A stretch of DNA of 35,989 nucleotides from Rhizobium sp. JAB6 (GCF_003024605.1 NZ_PYJQ01000002.1:1-35989), one strand, 5' to 3'. Positions 1 to 11,986 are shown, counted from the first letter of the stretch. Numbers and translations are program-made. Notes: generated by a model from the sequence alone, not told the origin.

Positions 1-2537
1 CTGCTCCTTGCCGAGGCAAACCAGTGGCCAGAGGACACGCGAGAATATTTCGGCGACGGCGACGAATGCCATATGGCGTTCCATTTTCCCCTCATGCCGC
101 GCATGTACATGGCAATTGCCAAGGAGGACCGCTTCCCGATCACCGACATCATACGGCAGACGCCGGAAATTCCCGAGATCTGCCAATGGGCGATCTTCCT
201 CCGAAATCACGACGAGCTGACGCTCGAAATGGTCACCGACGCTGAACGCGACTATTTGTGGGAGACCTATGCCTCCGATAAGCGCGCCCGCATCAACCTT
301 GGCATCCGACGTCGGCTGGCGCCATTGATGGAGCGCGACCGCCGCCGAATCGAGCTCATGAATGCGTTGCTGCTGTCCATGCCGGGAACACCCATCGTCT
401 ATTACGGCGATGAGATCGGCATGGGAGACAATATTTATCTCGGCGACCGCGACGGGGTTCGCACCCCGATGCAATGGTCCCCCGACCGCAACGGAGGTTT
501 TTCGCGCGCAGATCCGGCACGCCTGGTATTGCCGCCGGTTGCCGATCCCCTCTACGGTTATGAAGCATTGAACGTCGAGGCGCAGGTATCGGACGCGCAT
601 TCCCTATTGAATTGGACACGGCGAATGCTGGCGCTGAGGGGCCGCCACAGCGCCTTCGGGCGGGGTACGATGCGGTTTCTGACGCCGGCCAACCGGCGGA
701 TTCTCGCCTACCTGCGCGAATATGGTGAGCAGGTCATCCTGTGCGTTGCAAACCTCTCGCGCGTTCCCCAGGCCGTGGAGCTCGATCTGCAGCAGTTCGA
801 AGGGCGGGTCCCGGTCGAGTTGACGGGCATGTCGCCGTTTCCGCCGATCGGGCAGCTCACCTACCTGCTCACATTGCCTCCCTACGGTTTCTTCTGGTTC
901 CAGCTCAATGCCGAGGCTGACGGCCCAGCCTGGCGCAAAGCACCGCCCGAGCAACTTGTCGATCTGGTGACGATCGTTATCCGGCGCAGTCTGACGGAGC
1001 TTGCCGAGCTGCCGCATCACGCTGCGGTGCTGAGCAGGGATATCCTACCGGCCTATCTTTCGAAGCGCCGCTGGTTCGGAGCCAAGGACCAGGCTCTGCA
1101 GGAGGCAAGGCTTGTTTCCGCGACACCGATACCCTTTGCCGACGGTATCGTGCTCGGAGAGATCGAGGTTGTGTTGCCGGACCATGTGGAGAGCTATCAA
1201 TTGCCGCTCGCAGCCGAGTGGGACGACACGGCGCCCAATGTGCTCGCCCAGCAGCTTTCCCTTGCCCGCATCCGGCAGGGCAGGCGGGTAGGACTCCTGA
1301 CCGATGGATTTGCCGTCGAGATGATGGCGCGCGGCATTCTTCAAGGCCTGTGCGACCGCTCGACGGTCAGCGGGCGCACCGGCATGATCGAATTCATCGG
1401 CACCGACAGGCTCGATGGTCTGGCGTTGACCGAGGATATGCCGATCCGCTGGCTTTCGGCCGAACAATCCAACAGCTCCCTGCTCGTCGGTGACTTGGCG
1501 ATGATCAAGTTGATCCGCCATGTCTTCGTCGGCATCCATCCCGAAGTCGAAATGACACGCTATTTGACGGAGCACGGTTATGAGCATACCGCACCCCTTC
1601 TGGGCGAGGTGGCGCGGACTGATGGCGAAGGCCGCCGATCGACGCTTATCATCGTCCAGGGAGCGATCCGCAATCAGGGTGATGCCTGGAACTGGATGCT
1701 GTCCAACCTACGTCGCACCGCTGACGAAATCGTTCTCACCGAAGCCGCAGTCGAGACGGGTGATGAGCAACTGCGGCCACTTCTGCATTTCATTTCCATG
1801 GTCGGCGAACGCCTCGGAGAACTGCATGTCTTGCTGGCGCAGCCGACCGATAACGAAGCTTTCTCGCCACGCCGGGCGGATGCACGCGATATCGCCGACA
1901 TTCGCAAAACCATAACGGGCGAGATCACCTATGCCTTTTCCAAGCTGACCGACCTCGAAGAGAGTGTCGAGCCGGAGATCGCAGAACAAATAGCTTTGCT
2001 GCTTGCCGAACGCGATAGGATCCTTGCGCTTGCCAGCAAGCTTGCGGACGAGGCGAAGGGCACATTGTTGACGCGTGCGCATGGTGATTTCCATCTTGGT
2101 CAGATCCTGGTGACAGAGGGCGATGCCGTTATCATCGATTTCGAAGGCGAGCCGGCGCGCAATCTTGCCGAGCGCCGCGCCAAGACGAGCCCGTTGCGCG
2201 ATGCTGCCGGCCTGCTGCGGTCGCTCGACTATCTCTCAGCAACCGCCATGCTCGAAAACGACGCCATTTCGGATCATCATGATGCCCGCCGCCGAGAGGT
2301 GATCCGGCGCTTCGCAGAAAATGCGGAGCGCGTTTTTCTGACGTCCTATATCGAAGCGCTGGCGGCTTCGCCCGATTTGCCCAAAACGCCTGCCGAGGTG
2401 CGGCGGATCATCGACATCTTTCTTCTGGAGAAGGCTGCCTATGAGATCGCATACGAGGCACGAAACCGTCCGAAATGGCTTCCGATCCCGCTGGACGGAC
2501 TTGCTGGCATCATAGCCCGACTTTCGGAGAGCCGTTC

Positions 2538-2541
<4 letters not shown>
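1..2541 (+). CDS. treS: Trehalose synthase-maltokinase fusion, 5' end missing
   Basis: The reading frame is open from the first base, so the N-terminus lies outside the window; 846 residues are visible. The first ~300 are the end of a GH13 trehalose synthase (maltose/trehalose interconversion): NHDELTLEM carries the catalytic transition-state Asp, followed by [12 protein letters not shown] and [10 protein letters not shown]. The nucleophile and acid/base residues are upstream of the window. From about residue 345 the protein is a maltokinase (Mak/Pep2), which phosphorylates maltose to maltose-1-phosphate: the N-terminal cap has [10 protein letters not shown], the kinase core has HGDFHLGQ and the metal-binding IDFEGEP, and the C-terminus ends in RPKWLPIPL. 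The fused form is common in proteobacteria. The TGA overlaps the glgB ATG (ATGA), so the two are translationally coupled. A glgE gene would be expected just upstream but cannot be seen. Confidence 0.96.
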
Positions 2542-4775
<2,234 letters not shown>

Positions 4776-4814
4776 AGATCTTTATTGGAGGGTTGACGAT
4801 ACCGTCGCCGCTGC

Positions 4815-4864
4815 ATGTTCGACGGAATTGTCCGGTAGCGAACATCGTCTTTCTTCAAATTTGA
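4815..4864. promoter_or_regulatory. Inverted repeats upstream of the response regulator
   Basis: The 118-base gap between glgB and the response regulator holds a perfect 7-base inverted repeat, ATGTTCG (4815-4821) and CGAACAT (4839-4845), with a 17-base spacer. It is followed by the palindrome TCAAATTTGA (4855-4864), which lies 29 bases before the start codon. Either could be an operator. I cannot assign a regulator, and no clear -35/-10 pair stands out. Confidence 0.35.
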
Positions 4865-4893
4865 TCTATCTCTTATTGCATGAGGAGATTGTG

Positions 4894-5244
4894 ATGAAGA
4901 TTATGATTGTCGAAGACGAGCCCTTGGTGGCACTCGAACTGGAGCGTATCGCCATCGAAGCCGGCCATGAAGTCGTGGGCTCTTTTAGGACGACGGAGCA
5001 GGCCTTGGCCTATGCGTCAAAGGCAGAGGTGGCTTTCGTGGATCTCGGCTTGGCCGACGGCCATAGCGGAGCAGGGCTCGCGCGCCGATTGACGGATCGG
5101 TTCAGGATAAAAGTGATTTTTGTGACCGGCAGCCCCGAGCGGGTTGGATACGGCCTCGAAGGAGCAGTCGGAATAATCGACAAGCCATTTACCGACAAAG
5201 TAATCGTCGATGCCCTGGAAAAAGCGCAGCGCCTAGAAGGTTAA
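4894..5244 (+). CDS. Single-domain response regulator (receiver only)
   Basis: This 116-residue protein is a CheY-like receiver with no output domain. It shows the acidic pocket VEDE (E7, D8, E9), the phospho-acceptor D50 in FVDLGLADG, the switch Thr in IFVTGSPE and the conserved Lys in IIDKPF. The start at 4894 has GAGGAG six bases upstream; an in-frame ATG at 4762 would add 44 residues unrelated to a receiver and overlap glgB. Receivers of this kind often act as phosphate sinks or relay proteins. It sits between the glucan genes and the treZ/treY pair, but its kinase is not in the window and nothing in the sequence proves a role in trehalose control. The receiver at 25653-26258 is similar in its motifs. 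Confidence 0.9.
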   Translation: MKIMIVEDEPLVALELERIAIEAGHEVVGSFRTTEQALAYASKAEVAFVDLGLADGHSGAGLARRLTDRFRIKVIFVTGSPERVGYGLEGAVGIIDKPFTDKVIVDALEKAQRLEG

Positions 5245-5271
5245 GCTTAGAGACTTGATTGGGATCGGATT

Positions 5272-5303
5272 GCCGAAAGGACAGGGGAAACTCGTCCCCC
5301 GGC
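5272..5303. terminator. Possible bidirectional terminator hairpin
   Basis: GGGGA-AACTCG-TCCCC (5284-5299) sits inside a GCCG/CGGC outer pair (5272-5275, 5300-5303), in the 73-base gap between the convergent response regulator and treZ. There is no strong T-run, so this rests on position and pairing only. Confidence 0.3.
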
Positions 5304-5317
5304 TTTGCGAAAATGGC

Positions 5318-7078
5318 TCACGACAGACTCCAGACGACCCCCCACGGCCCGATCGAGTTGTTTGCCATGCTGTCCGACGAAAAAAATGCTTGTCCCTCGA
5401 TGGGATTTTTCAAAACAACAGGTGTGTTGGACAGATTGGCCGCCAAATGAAGGCTTGCGGATGCCATTTGCCAGCGAACCCGGATGAGCGAGGCGTCCTG
5501 ATCGTAGGTGGCCAGGCAACCACGCGCGTCGGCAAGAAGCGGCACGACCATTTGATGTCTGAGTTTTAGCAGCTGCCCGTAATAGTCGCCGATTGCCGGG
5601 TTCTCATTCATTTTGTCCCAGCGCAATTTGGCGCTGCGGAAAGTGGCTTCGGCTGTCGGGTCGGACGCATCCTCCCCTTCAAAGCCGGGCAGTCGCTTCA
5701 GCTCCTCCTTTCGGCCACGCCTTATCTTGGCGTTGAGCTCCTCGTCGAAGTCGCAAAAGAAGGGAAAGGGATCTGCTGCACCCCATTCCTCGCCCATGAA
5801 CAGCATGGGGGTCTGCGGCGAGAGGAGATATATGGCTGCAATGGCCTTTATCGCCTCGATCGGGTGGGAGGAAATCATGCGATCGCCGCGTGCCCGATTG
5901 CCGATCTGGTCATGGTTCTGGATGAAGGAGATGAAGGCCGATGGCGGCAAGCCAACGCTCGGCGATCCCCTCGACTCGCCTCGATATTCCATGTGCTCCC
6001 CTTGAAAGGCGAAGCCTTCGGCAAGCGCGCGGCTCAGACGTGGCCGCCAATCGGCATAATCTTGATAGTAGCCGAAGGTCTCGCCTGTGGCCGCCACATG
6101 AAGGGCGTGGTGGATGTCATCATTCCACTGTGCGGTAAAATGGCGCGGCTTGCCGTCTTCGCCGCGAGCCAGGAGAGCCGATTCATTATCCTCATTCTCG
6201 ACGATCAGATGGATTTGGCGTTCAGGAAACGCGCTCCTGACGCGCTCGGCAAGTTCGAGAAGGATATGCGGATCGCTATCGTCCTTCATCGCGTGAACGG
6301 CATCGAGCCGCAAGCCATCGATCCGAAACTCGCTCAGCCAGTAGATTGCATTTTCGATGACGAAATCGCGGACGAAACGACTGTCCTCGCCATCGTAGTT
6401 CAGGCCTTTGCCCCAGACGCTTTCGTGCCGGTCGCCAAAGATCGGCGCGTAGCGTGGCAGATAGTTCCCGTCAGGACCGAAATGATTATAGACCACATCC
6501 AGAAAGACGCAGATGCCATGCTCGTGGGCTGCATCGACGAGCATTTTGAGATGTTCGGGACGGCCGTAGCTGCTGTCCGGCGCATAGGGTAAAACACCGT
6601 CGTAACCCCACCCATAGCGACCCCGAAAATCCGCAAGCGGCATGAGTTGGATGGCCGTTATGCCCAGGCGCTGCAAATGGTCGAGCTTTTCGATGGCCGA
6701 CAGGAACGTGCCGGCTTCCGTAAAGGCGCCGACATGCAGTTCGTAGATGACGATTTCCTCCCAGCGCCGTCCCTTCCATCCCAGTGTTCGCCATTCGAAC
6801 ATTGGATCGATCAGCTCGCTCGGGCCGTGAACGTCTTCGGGTTGAAAGCGTGAGGCAGGATCCGGCACGGCGAACCCGTCGGCCAGCACGAATTTATAGC
6901 GATCGCCGATCTGCGCATCGTTGACTTCGGCGACATGCCACCCGTCCTGCCTTGGCCGCATGGCCCATTCCCCACGCTGCTCGATACGGACGAGCACGTG
7001 CTCCGACAAGGGCGCCCATAAACGAAACAGGACCGCATTCTCGTTGATCTGTGGTCCAAATGCGAAGCTGTGCTGCAT
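5318..7078 (-). CDS. treZ: Malto-oligosyltrehalose trehalohydrolase TreZ
   Basis: This 586-residue GH13 enzyme hydrolyses maltooligosyl trehalose, releasing trehalose and a shortened malto-oligosaccharide. An N-terminal sandwich module (~10-95) is followed by the barrel: IYELHVGAFT (~111), DVVYNHFGPDGNYL (~194), nucleophile D259 in DGLRLDAVHAM, acid/base E294 in LIVENEDN, and D390 in FIQNHDQIGNRARGDR. The start at 7078 gives MQHSFAFGPQ, which begins just before the usual N-terminal module. An upstream ATG at 7207 would add 43 non-conserved residues, run through the divergent promoter region and overlap the treY start codon, so I rejected it. The gene is divergent from treY, whose product makes its substrate, and an EcfG-type promoter lies about 40 bases upstream. 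Confidence 0.96.
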   Translation of the reverse strand: MQHSFAFGPQINENAVLFRLWAPLSEHVLVRIEQRGEWAMRPRQDGWHVAEVNDAQIGDRYKFVLADGFAVPDPASRFQPEDVHGPSELIDPMFEWRTLGWKGRRWEEIVIYELHVGAFTEAGTFLSAIEKLDHLQRLGITAIQLMPLADFRGRYGWGYDGVLPYAPDSSYGRPEHLKMLVDAAHEHGICVFLDVVYNHFGPDGNYLPRYAPIFGDRHESVWGKGLNYDGEDSRFVRDFVIENAIYWLSEFRIDGLRLDAVHAMKDDSDPHILLELAERVRSAFPERQIHLIVENEDNESALLARGEDGKPRHFTAQWNDDIHHALHVAATGETFGYYQDYADWRPRLSRALAEGFAFQGEHMEYRGESRGSPSVGLPPSAFISFIQNHDQIGNRARGDRMISSHPIEAIKAIAAIYLLSPQTPMLFMGEEWGAADPFPFFCDFDEELNAKIRRGRKEELKRLPGFEGEDASDPTAEATFRSAKLRWDKMNENPAIGDYYGQLLKLRHQMVVPLLADARGCLATYDQDASLIRVRWQMASASLHLAANLSNTPVVLKNPIEGQAFFSSDSMANNSIGPWGVVWSLS

Positions 7079-7118
7079 GACACCCTGTCCCCGATGACGC
7101 TGAAACTTTCCTGCATCC

Positions 7119-7143
7119 AACTCATTTTGGCCAGAACAGTTCC
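7119..7143 (-). promoter_or_regulatory. EcfG/RpoE2-type promoter for treZ
   Basis: On the minus strand, GGAAC (7143-7139) is followed after 16 bases by AGTT (7122-7119). The alphaproteobacterial general stress sigma factor recognises GGAAC-N16/17-nGTT. The predicted transcript would start about 34 bases before the treZ ATG. The base before GTT is A, whereas C is favoured. Confidence 0.6.
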
Positions 7144-7150
7144 TGAGGTG

Positions 7151-7175
7151 GGAACAGATCTCTTTCAGTTCCGTT
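7151..7175 (+). promoter_or_regulatory. EcfG/RpoE2-type promoter for treY
   Basis: GGAAC (7151-7155), a 16-base spacer and CGTT (7172-7175) match the EcfG consensus exactly. The treY ATG is 31 bases beyond, with GAGGAAG as its ribosome binding site. The -35 of this promoter lies seven bases from the -35 of the treZ promoter on the other strand, giving back-to-back stress promoters. Confidence 0.8.
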
Positions 7176-7205
7176 CGTAAGAGCCCCTGACACAGCGAGG
7201 AAGCC

Positions 7206-9680
7206 ATGACCGCCTTAACCTCTACCTATCGGCTGCAGTTTCGTGGAGATGTCACCTTTGACAGGGCAACGAAACTGGTTCCCTATCTGAAGGATCTCGG
7301 CATCAGCCACGTCTATGCCTCGCCGATCTTTACAGCCGGGAAGGGATCGACGCATGGCTATGATGTCACGGATGCGAACGAGATCGACCCGGTGCTCGGC
7401 GGTCGCGCCGGGTTCGATGCTTTCTGCTCGGCGTTGCAGCAGGCGAAGCTGGGCTTAATCCTCGACATCGTGCCCAACCATATGGCTGCCTCCGTGGAAA
7501 ACGCCTGGTGGCGTGACGTGTTGCAGCGTGGCTCAAGCAGCCCCTATGCCGGTCATTTCGATATCGACTGGCGCCGCAAGCTCACCTTGCCGGTGCTCGG
7601 GCGGCCGTTCGAGGAATGCCTGGCTGCAGCGGAGTTTCATCTCCATTACGAGCCCACGGATGGCGGCGTCTATTTGGCTTATTTCGACAATCTGCTTCCG
7701 CTTTCGATTGAAAGTGCCGGGCGGCTGGCGGCGGACATAGGAACGGATGCGGAGCGGCTGCGCGCATTTTCGATGGATGCGGCCGCGATGAGAAAGCTTC
7801 TCGGCGAGCAGCACTGGCAATTGCTCTATTGGAAAGATGCCGCCGAAAACCTCAGCTATCGGCGCTTCTTCGAGGTGGCCGGCCTGGTCGGGATGCGGGT
7901 GGAGGACGCGCGGGTCTTCAACGACACGCATCGGCTGATCATCGAATTGGTTCGTTCCGGGCAGGTCGAAGGATTACGCGTCGACCATATCGACGGACTG
8001 GCCGATCCGAAGAGCTATCTCGAACATTTGCGGCAAGCCGTCGGCCCGGACACGTTCATCGTCGTCGAGAAAATCCTTGCCCGCGGCGAGACGCTGCCGG
8101 CGGATTGGCCGGTGTCGGGAACGACCGGCTACGAATTCATCGCCGCCGTGGCGGATCTCTTCGTCAATGAGGAGGGATTACGCAAGCTGGATGAAGCCTA
8201 CAGATCCGTCAGCGAGGAGGAGGCCGACTTTGCCACAGGCTTGCGCAGGGCGAAGCTGCTGATGATCGAGCGCAATTTTGCCGGCGAGATGAAACGTCTG
8301 ACGAGTCTGGCATGTTCGATTTTTCCTGATTTCGACCCGCAGGAAATATCGTCAGCGCTTCGCGAACTGCTAGTCGCCTTTCCGGTTTACCGCACCTACG
8401 GCTATCGGGGAGCCGTATCGTCTGAAGACGTGGCCGTCATCGAGCGTGCCTGCGAGAAGGCAAGAAGCCGATTGCCGGCCATCGATGCCCTTGAGGCACT
8501 CGGCGATCTTTTGAAAGGGGATGTTTCTGCGGCCGAAACTCTGGAGTTTCGAGCCAGATTTCAGCAGCTCAGTGGCCCGATCATGGCAAAGGCAGTCGAG
8601 GACACACTGTTTTATCGGTACAACCGCCTGATCGCATTGAACGAGGTCGGAGGCGAGCCCCATGTGCCGCCGGGCTCGGTGGCGGCCTTTCACCAATTCA
8701 TGACCGATCGATTTGAGCGACAACGCCGCGGCCTTTCCTCGACATCGACGCACGATACCAAGCGGGGGGAGGACGCCCGCGCCCGCCTCTACGGCCTGAC
8801 GCAGGATCCTGATGCCTGGGTTGCTGGTGTCGAGCGGTGGGGCAACATGAATTCTCGTTTTCGTTCCGGCCTTGCCGATGGCCCTGCGCCCGAGCCCAAT
8901 ATCGAATGGATGCTTTACCAGGCGCTTGCCGGCATCTGGCCGCAGGATATCGAAGGAACCGATTGGAATGCGCTAAAAGAGCGGTTTTGCGCCTATGTCT
9001 TGAAAGCCATCCGGGAAGCCAAGCTCCGGACGGACTGGATGGATGAAAATCCAGCATATGAGGATGCAGTCCAGGCCTATGCCGCTGCCTTGCTTTCGAA
9101 AGATAATCGGGAGTTCATCCGTGATTTTGACCGGACGCTGGGCCCTTTCATGCAGTTCGGTTTCCGCAACAGCCTATCGCAGTTGCTGATCAAGCTCACG
9201 GCTCCCGGCATTCCCGATATCTATCAGGGTACCGAGGGTCTCGATTTCAGCCTGGTCGATCCCGACAATCGAAGACCGGTCGACTATCTGTGGATTGATA
9301 AGGGAGCAGCCGGTCCCCTTGCATCGGATGCGGCTTCCTTGAAACGGCAAATCATCCGAAAGGTGCTGCGCTATCGCAATCAACATCCCTCTCTTTTCCT
9401 TGAGGGAAAATATGTGCCCTTGGAAACCAGCGGGGCACGAGCGTCCAATCTCCTGGCCTTCGCGCGCGTTTACGAGCGGAAAATAGCGGTTACGATCGTG
9501 CCGCATCTGGTCGATATGCCCTCATCGGATTTCTGGAAGGATACTGCTGTCATAATGCCGCGAGAGCTCAACATGTCGCTATACGATCTCCTGACAGATC
9601 AGCCGTCATCGGCCAGCAATCTTCTGGCAGCGCAGCTGTTTGCCGATCATCCCGTCTCCCTTCTCGCGGGAGATAAGTGA
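7206..9680 (+). CDS. treY: Malto-oligosyltrehalose synthase TreY
   Basis: This 824-residue GH13 enzyme rearranges the reducing-end alpha-1,4 linkage of malto-oligosaccharides into an alpha,alpha-1,1 linkage, making maltooligosyl trehalose for TreZ. Visible motifs are the N-terminal TSTYRLQFR, HVYASPIF and GSTHGYDVTD, then DIVPNHMA (~87), nucleophile D260 in GLRVDHIDGL, acid/base E288 in FIVVEKILARGE, and STSTHDTKRGEDARAR. The long inserted region between the barrel strands and the ~820-residue length are typical of TreY. The start at 7206 follows GAGGAAG at good spacing. The EcfG promoter 31 bases upstream suggests induction under general stress. The gene ends 96 bases before glgX, which has its own promoter candidate inside that gap. 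Confidence 0.97.
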   Translation: MTALTSTYRLQFRGDVTFDRATKLVPYLKDLGISHVYASPIFTAGKGSTHGYDVTDANEIDPVLGGRAGFDAFCSALQQAKLGLILDIVPNHMAASVENAWWRDVLQRGSSSPYAGHFDIDWRRKLTLPVLGRPFEECLAAAEFHLHYEPTDGGVYLAYFDNLLPLSIESAGRLAADIGTDAERLRAFSMDAAAMRKLLGEQHWQLLYWKDAAENLSYRRFFEVAGLVGMRVEDARVFNDTHRLIIELVRSGQVEGLRVDHIDGLADPKSYLEHLRQAVGPDTFIVVEKILARGETLPADWPVSGTTGYEFIAAVADLFVNEEGLRKLDEAYRSVSEEEADFATGLRRAKLLMIERNFAGEMKRLTSLACSIFPDFDPQEISSALRELLVAFPVYRTYGYRGAVSSEDVAVIERACEKARSRLPAIDALEALGDLLKGDVSAAETLEFRARFQQLSGPIMAKAVEDTLFYRYNRLIALNEVGGEPHVPPGSVAAFHQFMTDRFERQRRGLSSTSTHDTKRGEDARARLYGLTQDPDAWVAGVERWGNMNSRFRSGLADGPAPEPNIEWMLYQALAGIWPQDIEGTDWNALKERFCAYVLKAIREAKLRTDWMDENPAYEDAVQAYAAALLSKDNREFIRDFDRTLGPFMQFGFRNSLSQLLIKLTAPGIPDIYQGTEGLDFSLVDPDNRRPVDYLWIDKGAAGPLASDAASLKRQIIRKVLRYRNQHPSLFLEGKYVPLETSGARASNLLAFARVYERKIAVTIVPHLVDMPSSDFWKDTAVIMPRELNMSLYDLLTDQPSSASNLLAAQLFADHPVSLLAGDK

Positions 9681-9719
9681 CCATCCCGGCGCAGATTCAT
9701 GGGACTCCAACCCAAGCCC

Positions 9720-9745
9720 GGAACAAAGCGCTTCGATTCGGTGTT
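9720..9745 (+). promoter_or_regulatory. EcfG/RpoE2-type promoter for glgX
   Basis: GGAAC (9720-9724), a 17-base spacer and TGTT (9742-9745) match GGAAC-N16/17-nGTT. The position supports the glgX start at 9777, since an upstream ATG at 9699 would precede this promoter. The N17 spacing and the T before GTT make it weaker than the treY promoter. Confidence 0.55.
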
Positions 9746-9776
9746 TCTGCTGCGCACCAATGATTACGAGGATTTC

Positions 9777-11846
9777 ATGACGGAACGCGGCAAGAAGCAT
9801 GCGATCGAGCCTGGCGATTACACGCGCCTGGGAGCGAACTACGATGGAGGCGGTGTCAATTTCGCACTTTTCAGCGCCTATGCGGAAAAGGTGGAGCTCT
9901 GCCTTTTCGACGACAGCGGAAAGCACGAGATCGAGCGGATCGCTCTCCCGGAAAATACTCATGAGATCTGGCATGGCTATGTTCCCGGATTGAGGCCGGG
10001 TGCCTTATATGGCTACCGTGTGCACGGCCCGTTCGATCCGCTGAAAGGCCATCGTTTCAATGCGAACAAATTGCTCGTCGATCCCTATGCCCGCGAGCTC
10101 GTGGGCAACATCGAATGGTCGCAAGCACAGTTCGCCTATGTTCTGGATGACGAGCAAAAGGACCTCTCCTTCGACGAGACCGACAGCGCCGGGCAGATGC
10201 CGAAATGCCGTGTCGTCGACCTCAAGAACGAAGCACCCGATAAAAGGCCGGGCGTCGCATGGCCCGAGACCATTTTCTATGAGGCGCATGTCAAGGGAAT
10301 GACGATGCTGCATCCGGCCATCCCGGAGCCGCTGCGCGGCACCTTTGACGGTCTGGGGCACGCGGCGGTCGTCGATTACGTCAAGAGCCTCGGCATAACC
10401 TCTATCGAGCTCCTTCCCATCCATTTCTTTCTCGACGACAGTCACTTGCTCGACAAGGGCTTGAGCAATTATTGGGGCTACAACAGCCTTGCCTTCTTCG
10501 CTCCGGCAACTCGTTATTACGGCCCGAAAGGCCTTGAAGGCTTTCGCGACATGGTGCGTGCCTTCCACGACGCCGGTATCGAGGTCATCCTCGATGTCGT
10601 CTACAATCATACCGCGGAGGGCAATGAACTCGGTCCAACCCTTTCATTCAAGGGTATCGACAATTTCTCCTATTACCGCACCCTGCCGGACCAGCCCCGC
10701 TACTACATCAACGACACCGGCACCGGTAACACGATCAACACGTCGCATCCGCGCGTGCTGCAAATGGTGACGGACTCGCTTCGATATTGGGTCGAAGAAA
10801 TGCATGTCGACGGTTTTCGTTTCGATCTCGGCACCATTCTGGGCCGCGAGCCCCAGGGTTTCGACCAGCGCAGCGGCTTCTTCGACGCGGTCGGCCAGGA
10901 TCCGGTGCTTGCCAAGGTCAAACTTGTCGGCGAGCCATGGGACATCGGCCCAGGCGGTTACCAGGTGGGGGGATTTCCGCCAGGCTGGGCGGAATGGAAC
11001 GACAAATATCGCGATACGGTACGGGATTACTGGAAGGGCACACCCGGCATGACACGAGATTTTGCCGCCCGCATTTTAGGGTCGGGCGACGTCTATGATC
11101 TTCGCGGCCGCCGCCCGTGGGCGAGCGTCAATTTCATCGCGGCCCACGACGGCTTCACGCTCAATGATCTCGTCTCCTATAACGAGAAGCATAATGAAGC
11201 CAATGGCGAAGACAACAACGACGGCCACAATGACAACCGCAGCTACAATTACGGCGCGGAAGGCCCGACCGACGATGAAGCCATCAATATCGTTCGGGAG
11301 CGCCAGAAGCGCAATTTTCTCGCGACCCTCTTTCTCTCGCATGGTACGCCGATGCTGCTGGCGGGTGACGAATCCGGCCGCAGCCAGATGGGCAACAACA
11401 ATGGCTACTGTCAGGACAACGAACTTAGCTGGCTGCATTGGGACGATCGATATGGCAGCGCCGAAGCGCTTTATACGTTCGCCAAACGCCTGATCGCCCT
11501 GCGTCAGGCGCATTCCATCCTCAAGCGGGAAAATTGGCGCGACGGTCTGATCGTCACCTGGCTCAATCCAAGTGGCGGCGAGCAGACGGACGAGCAATGG
11601 GACGATGAGGCGAATACGGCGATCGGCTTGCGCCTGTCGCGCAAGCAGCCGTTCGAAGAGGGCTGGGATGATGTTCTGATCCTGTTCAACCCTCTTGATG
11701 CAGATGTCGGCTTTACCTTGCCGGACGACAAACGCTGGGCCTTGGAGTTGTCGACATCCGATCCGGATGAGCAGGATCGAGGCGTGGTCGACAAGAAAAT
11801 CTTGAAACTTGAAGCCCGAAGCCTCTCGCTCTTGCGGCCAGCCTGA
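9777..11846 (+). CDS. glgX: Glycogen debranching enzyme GlgX/TreX
   Basis: This 689-residue isoamylase-type GH13 enzyme cleaves alpha-1,6 branches. A CBM48-like N-terminal module (YDGGGVNFALFSAYAEKVEL) is followed by YGYRVHGPFDP and the barrel: ILDVVYNHTAEGN (~271), nucleophile D350 in DGFRFDLGTIL, acid/base E386 in LVGEPWDIGPGGY, FIAAHDGFTLNDLVSYN, then LLAGDESGRSQMGNNNGYCQ. I chose 9777 because GAGGA lies six bases upstream; the ATG at 9699 lacks a binding site and adds 26 non-conserved residues. Beside treY and treZ it corresponds to the TreX role, supplying linear malto-oligosaccharides from branched glucan, although GlgX of glycogen breakdown has the same fold and chemistry. Confidence 0.95.
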   Translation: MTERGKKHAIEPGDYTRLGANYDGGGVNFALFSAYAEKVELCLFDDSGKHEIERIALPENTHEIWHGYVPGLRPGALYGYRVHGPFDPLKGHRFNANKLLVDPYARELVGNIEWSQAQFAYVLDDEQKDLSFDETDSAGQMPKCRVVDLKNEAPDKRPGVAWPETIFYEAHVKGMTMLHPAIPEPLRGTFDGLGHAAVVDYVKSLGITSIELLPIHFFLDDSHLLDKGLSNYWGYNSLAFFAPATRYYGPKGLEGFRDMVRAFHDAGIEVILDVVYNHTAEGNELGPTLSFKGIDNFSYYRTLPDQPRYYINDTGTGNTINTSHPRVLQMVTDSLRYWVEEMHVDGFRFDLGTILGREPQGFDQRSGFFDAVGQDPVLAKVKLVGEPWDIGPGGYQVGGFPPGWAEWNDKYRDTVRDYWKGTPGMTRDFAARILGSGDVYDLRGRRPWASVNFIAAHDGFTLNDLVSYNEKHNEANGEDNNDGHNDNRSYNYGAEGPTDDEAINIVRERQKRNFLATLFLSHGTPMLLAGDESGRSQMGNNNGYCQDNELSWLHWDDRYGSAEALYTFAKRLIALRQAHSILKRENWRDGLIVTWLNPSGGEQTDEQWDDEANTAIGLRLSRKQPFEEGWDDVLILFNPLDADVGFTLPDDKRWALELSTSDPDEQDRGVVDKKILKLEARSLSLLRPA

Positions 11847-11864
11847 CGTCTCTTGTCTCATGAC

Positions 11865-11889
11865 GGCGAAGTCTTGCCGGGGCTTCGCC
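11865..11889 (+). terminator. Candidate terminator hairpin after glgX
   Basis: GGCGAAG (11865-11871) and CTTCGCC (11883-11889) form a perfect 7-pair stem with an 11-base loop, 18 bases after the glgX stop. No T-run follows. Confidence 0.4.
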
Positions 11890-11986
11890 TGCTTGGGTTG
11901 CGAGGCAAGAAGGCAGTCGGCTCAGACATCGTCATTGTCCGTCGATTTTCGGCCGCGGCGCTAAACAGGCGTCCTGGATTTCGGAA

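Noticed and set aside
7079..7207. Longer treZ start at 7207
   Set aside because: It would add 43 non-conserved residues through the divergent promoter region and overlap the treY start codon.
9699..9776. Longer glgX start at 9699
   Set aside because: No binding site, non-conserved residues, and the candidate promoter lies inside this stretch.
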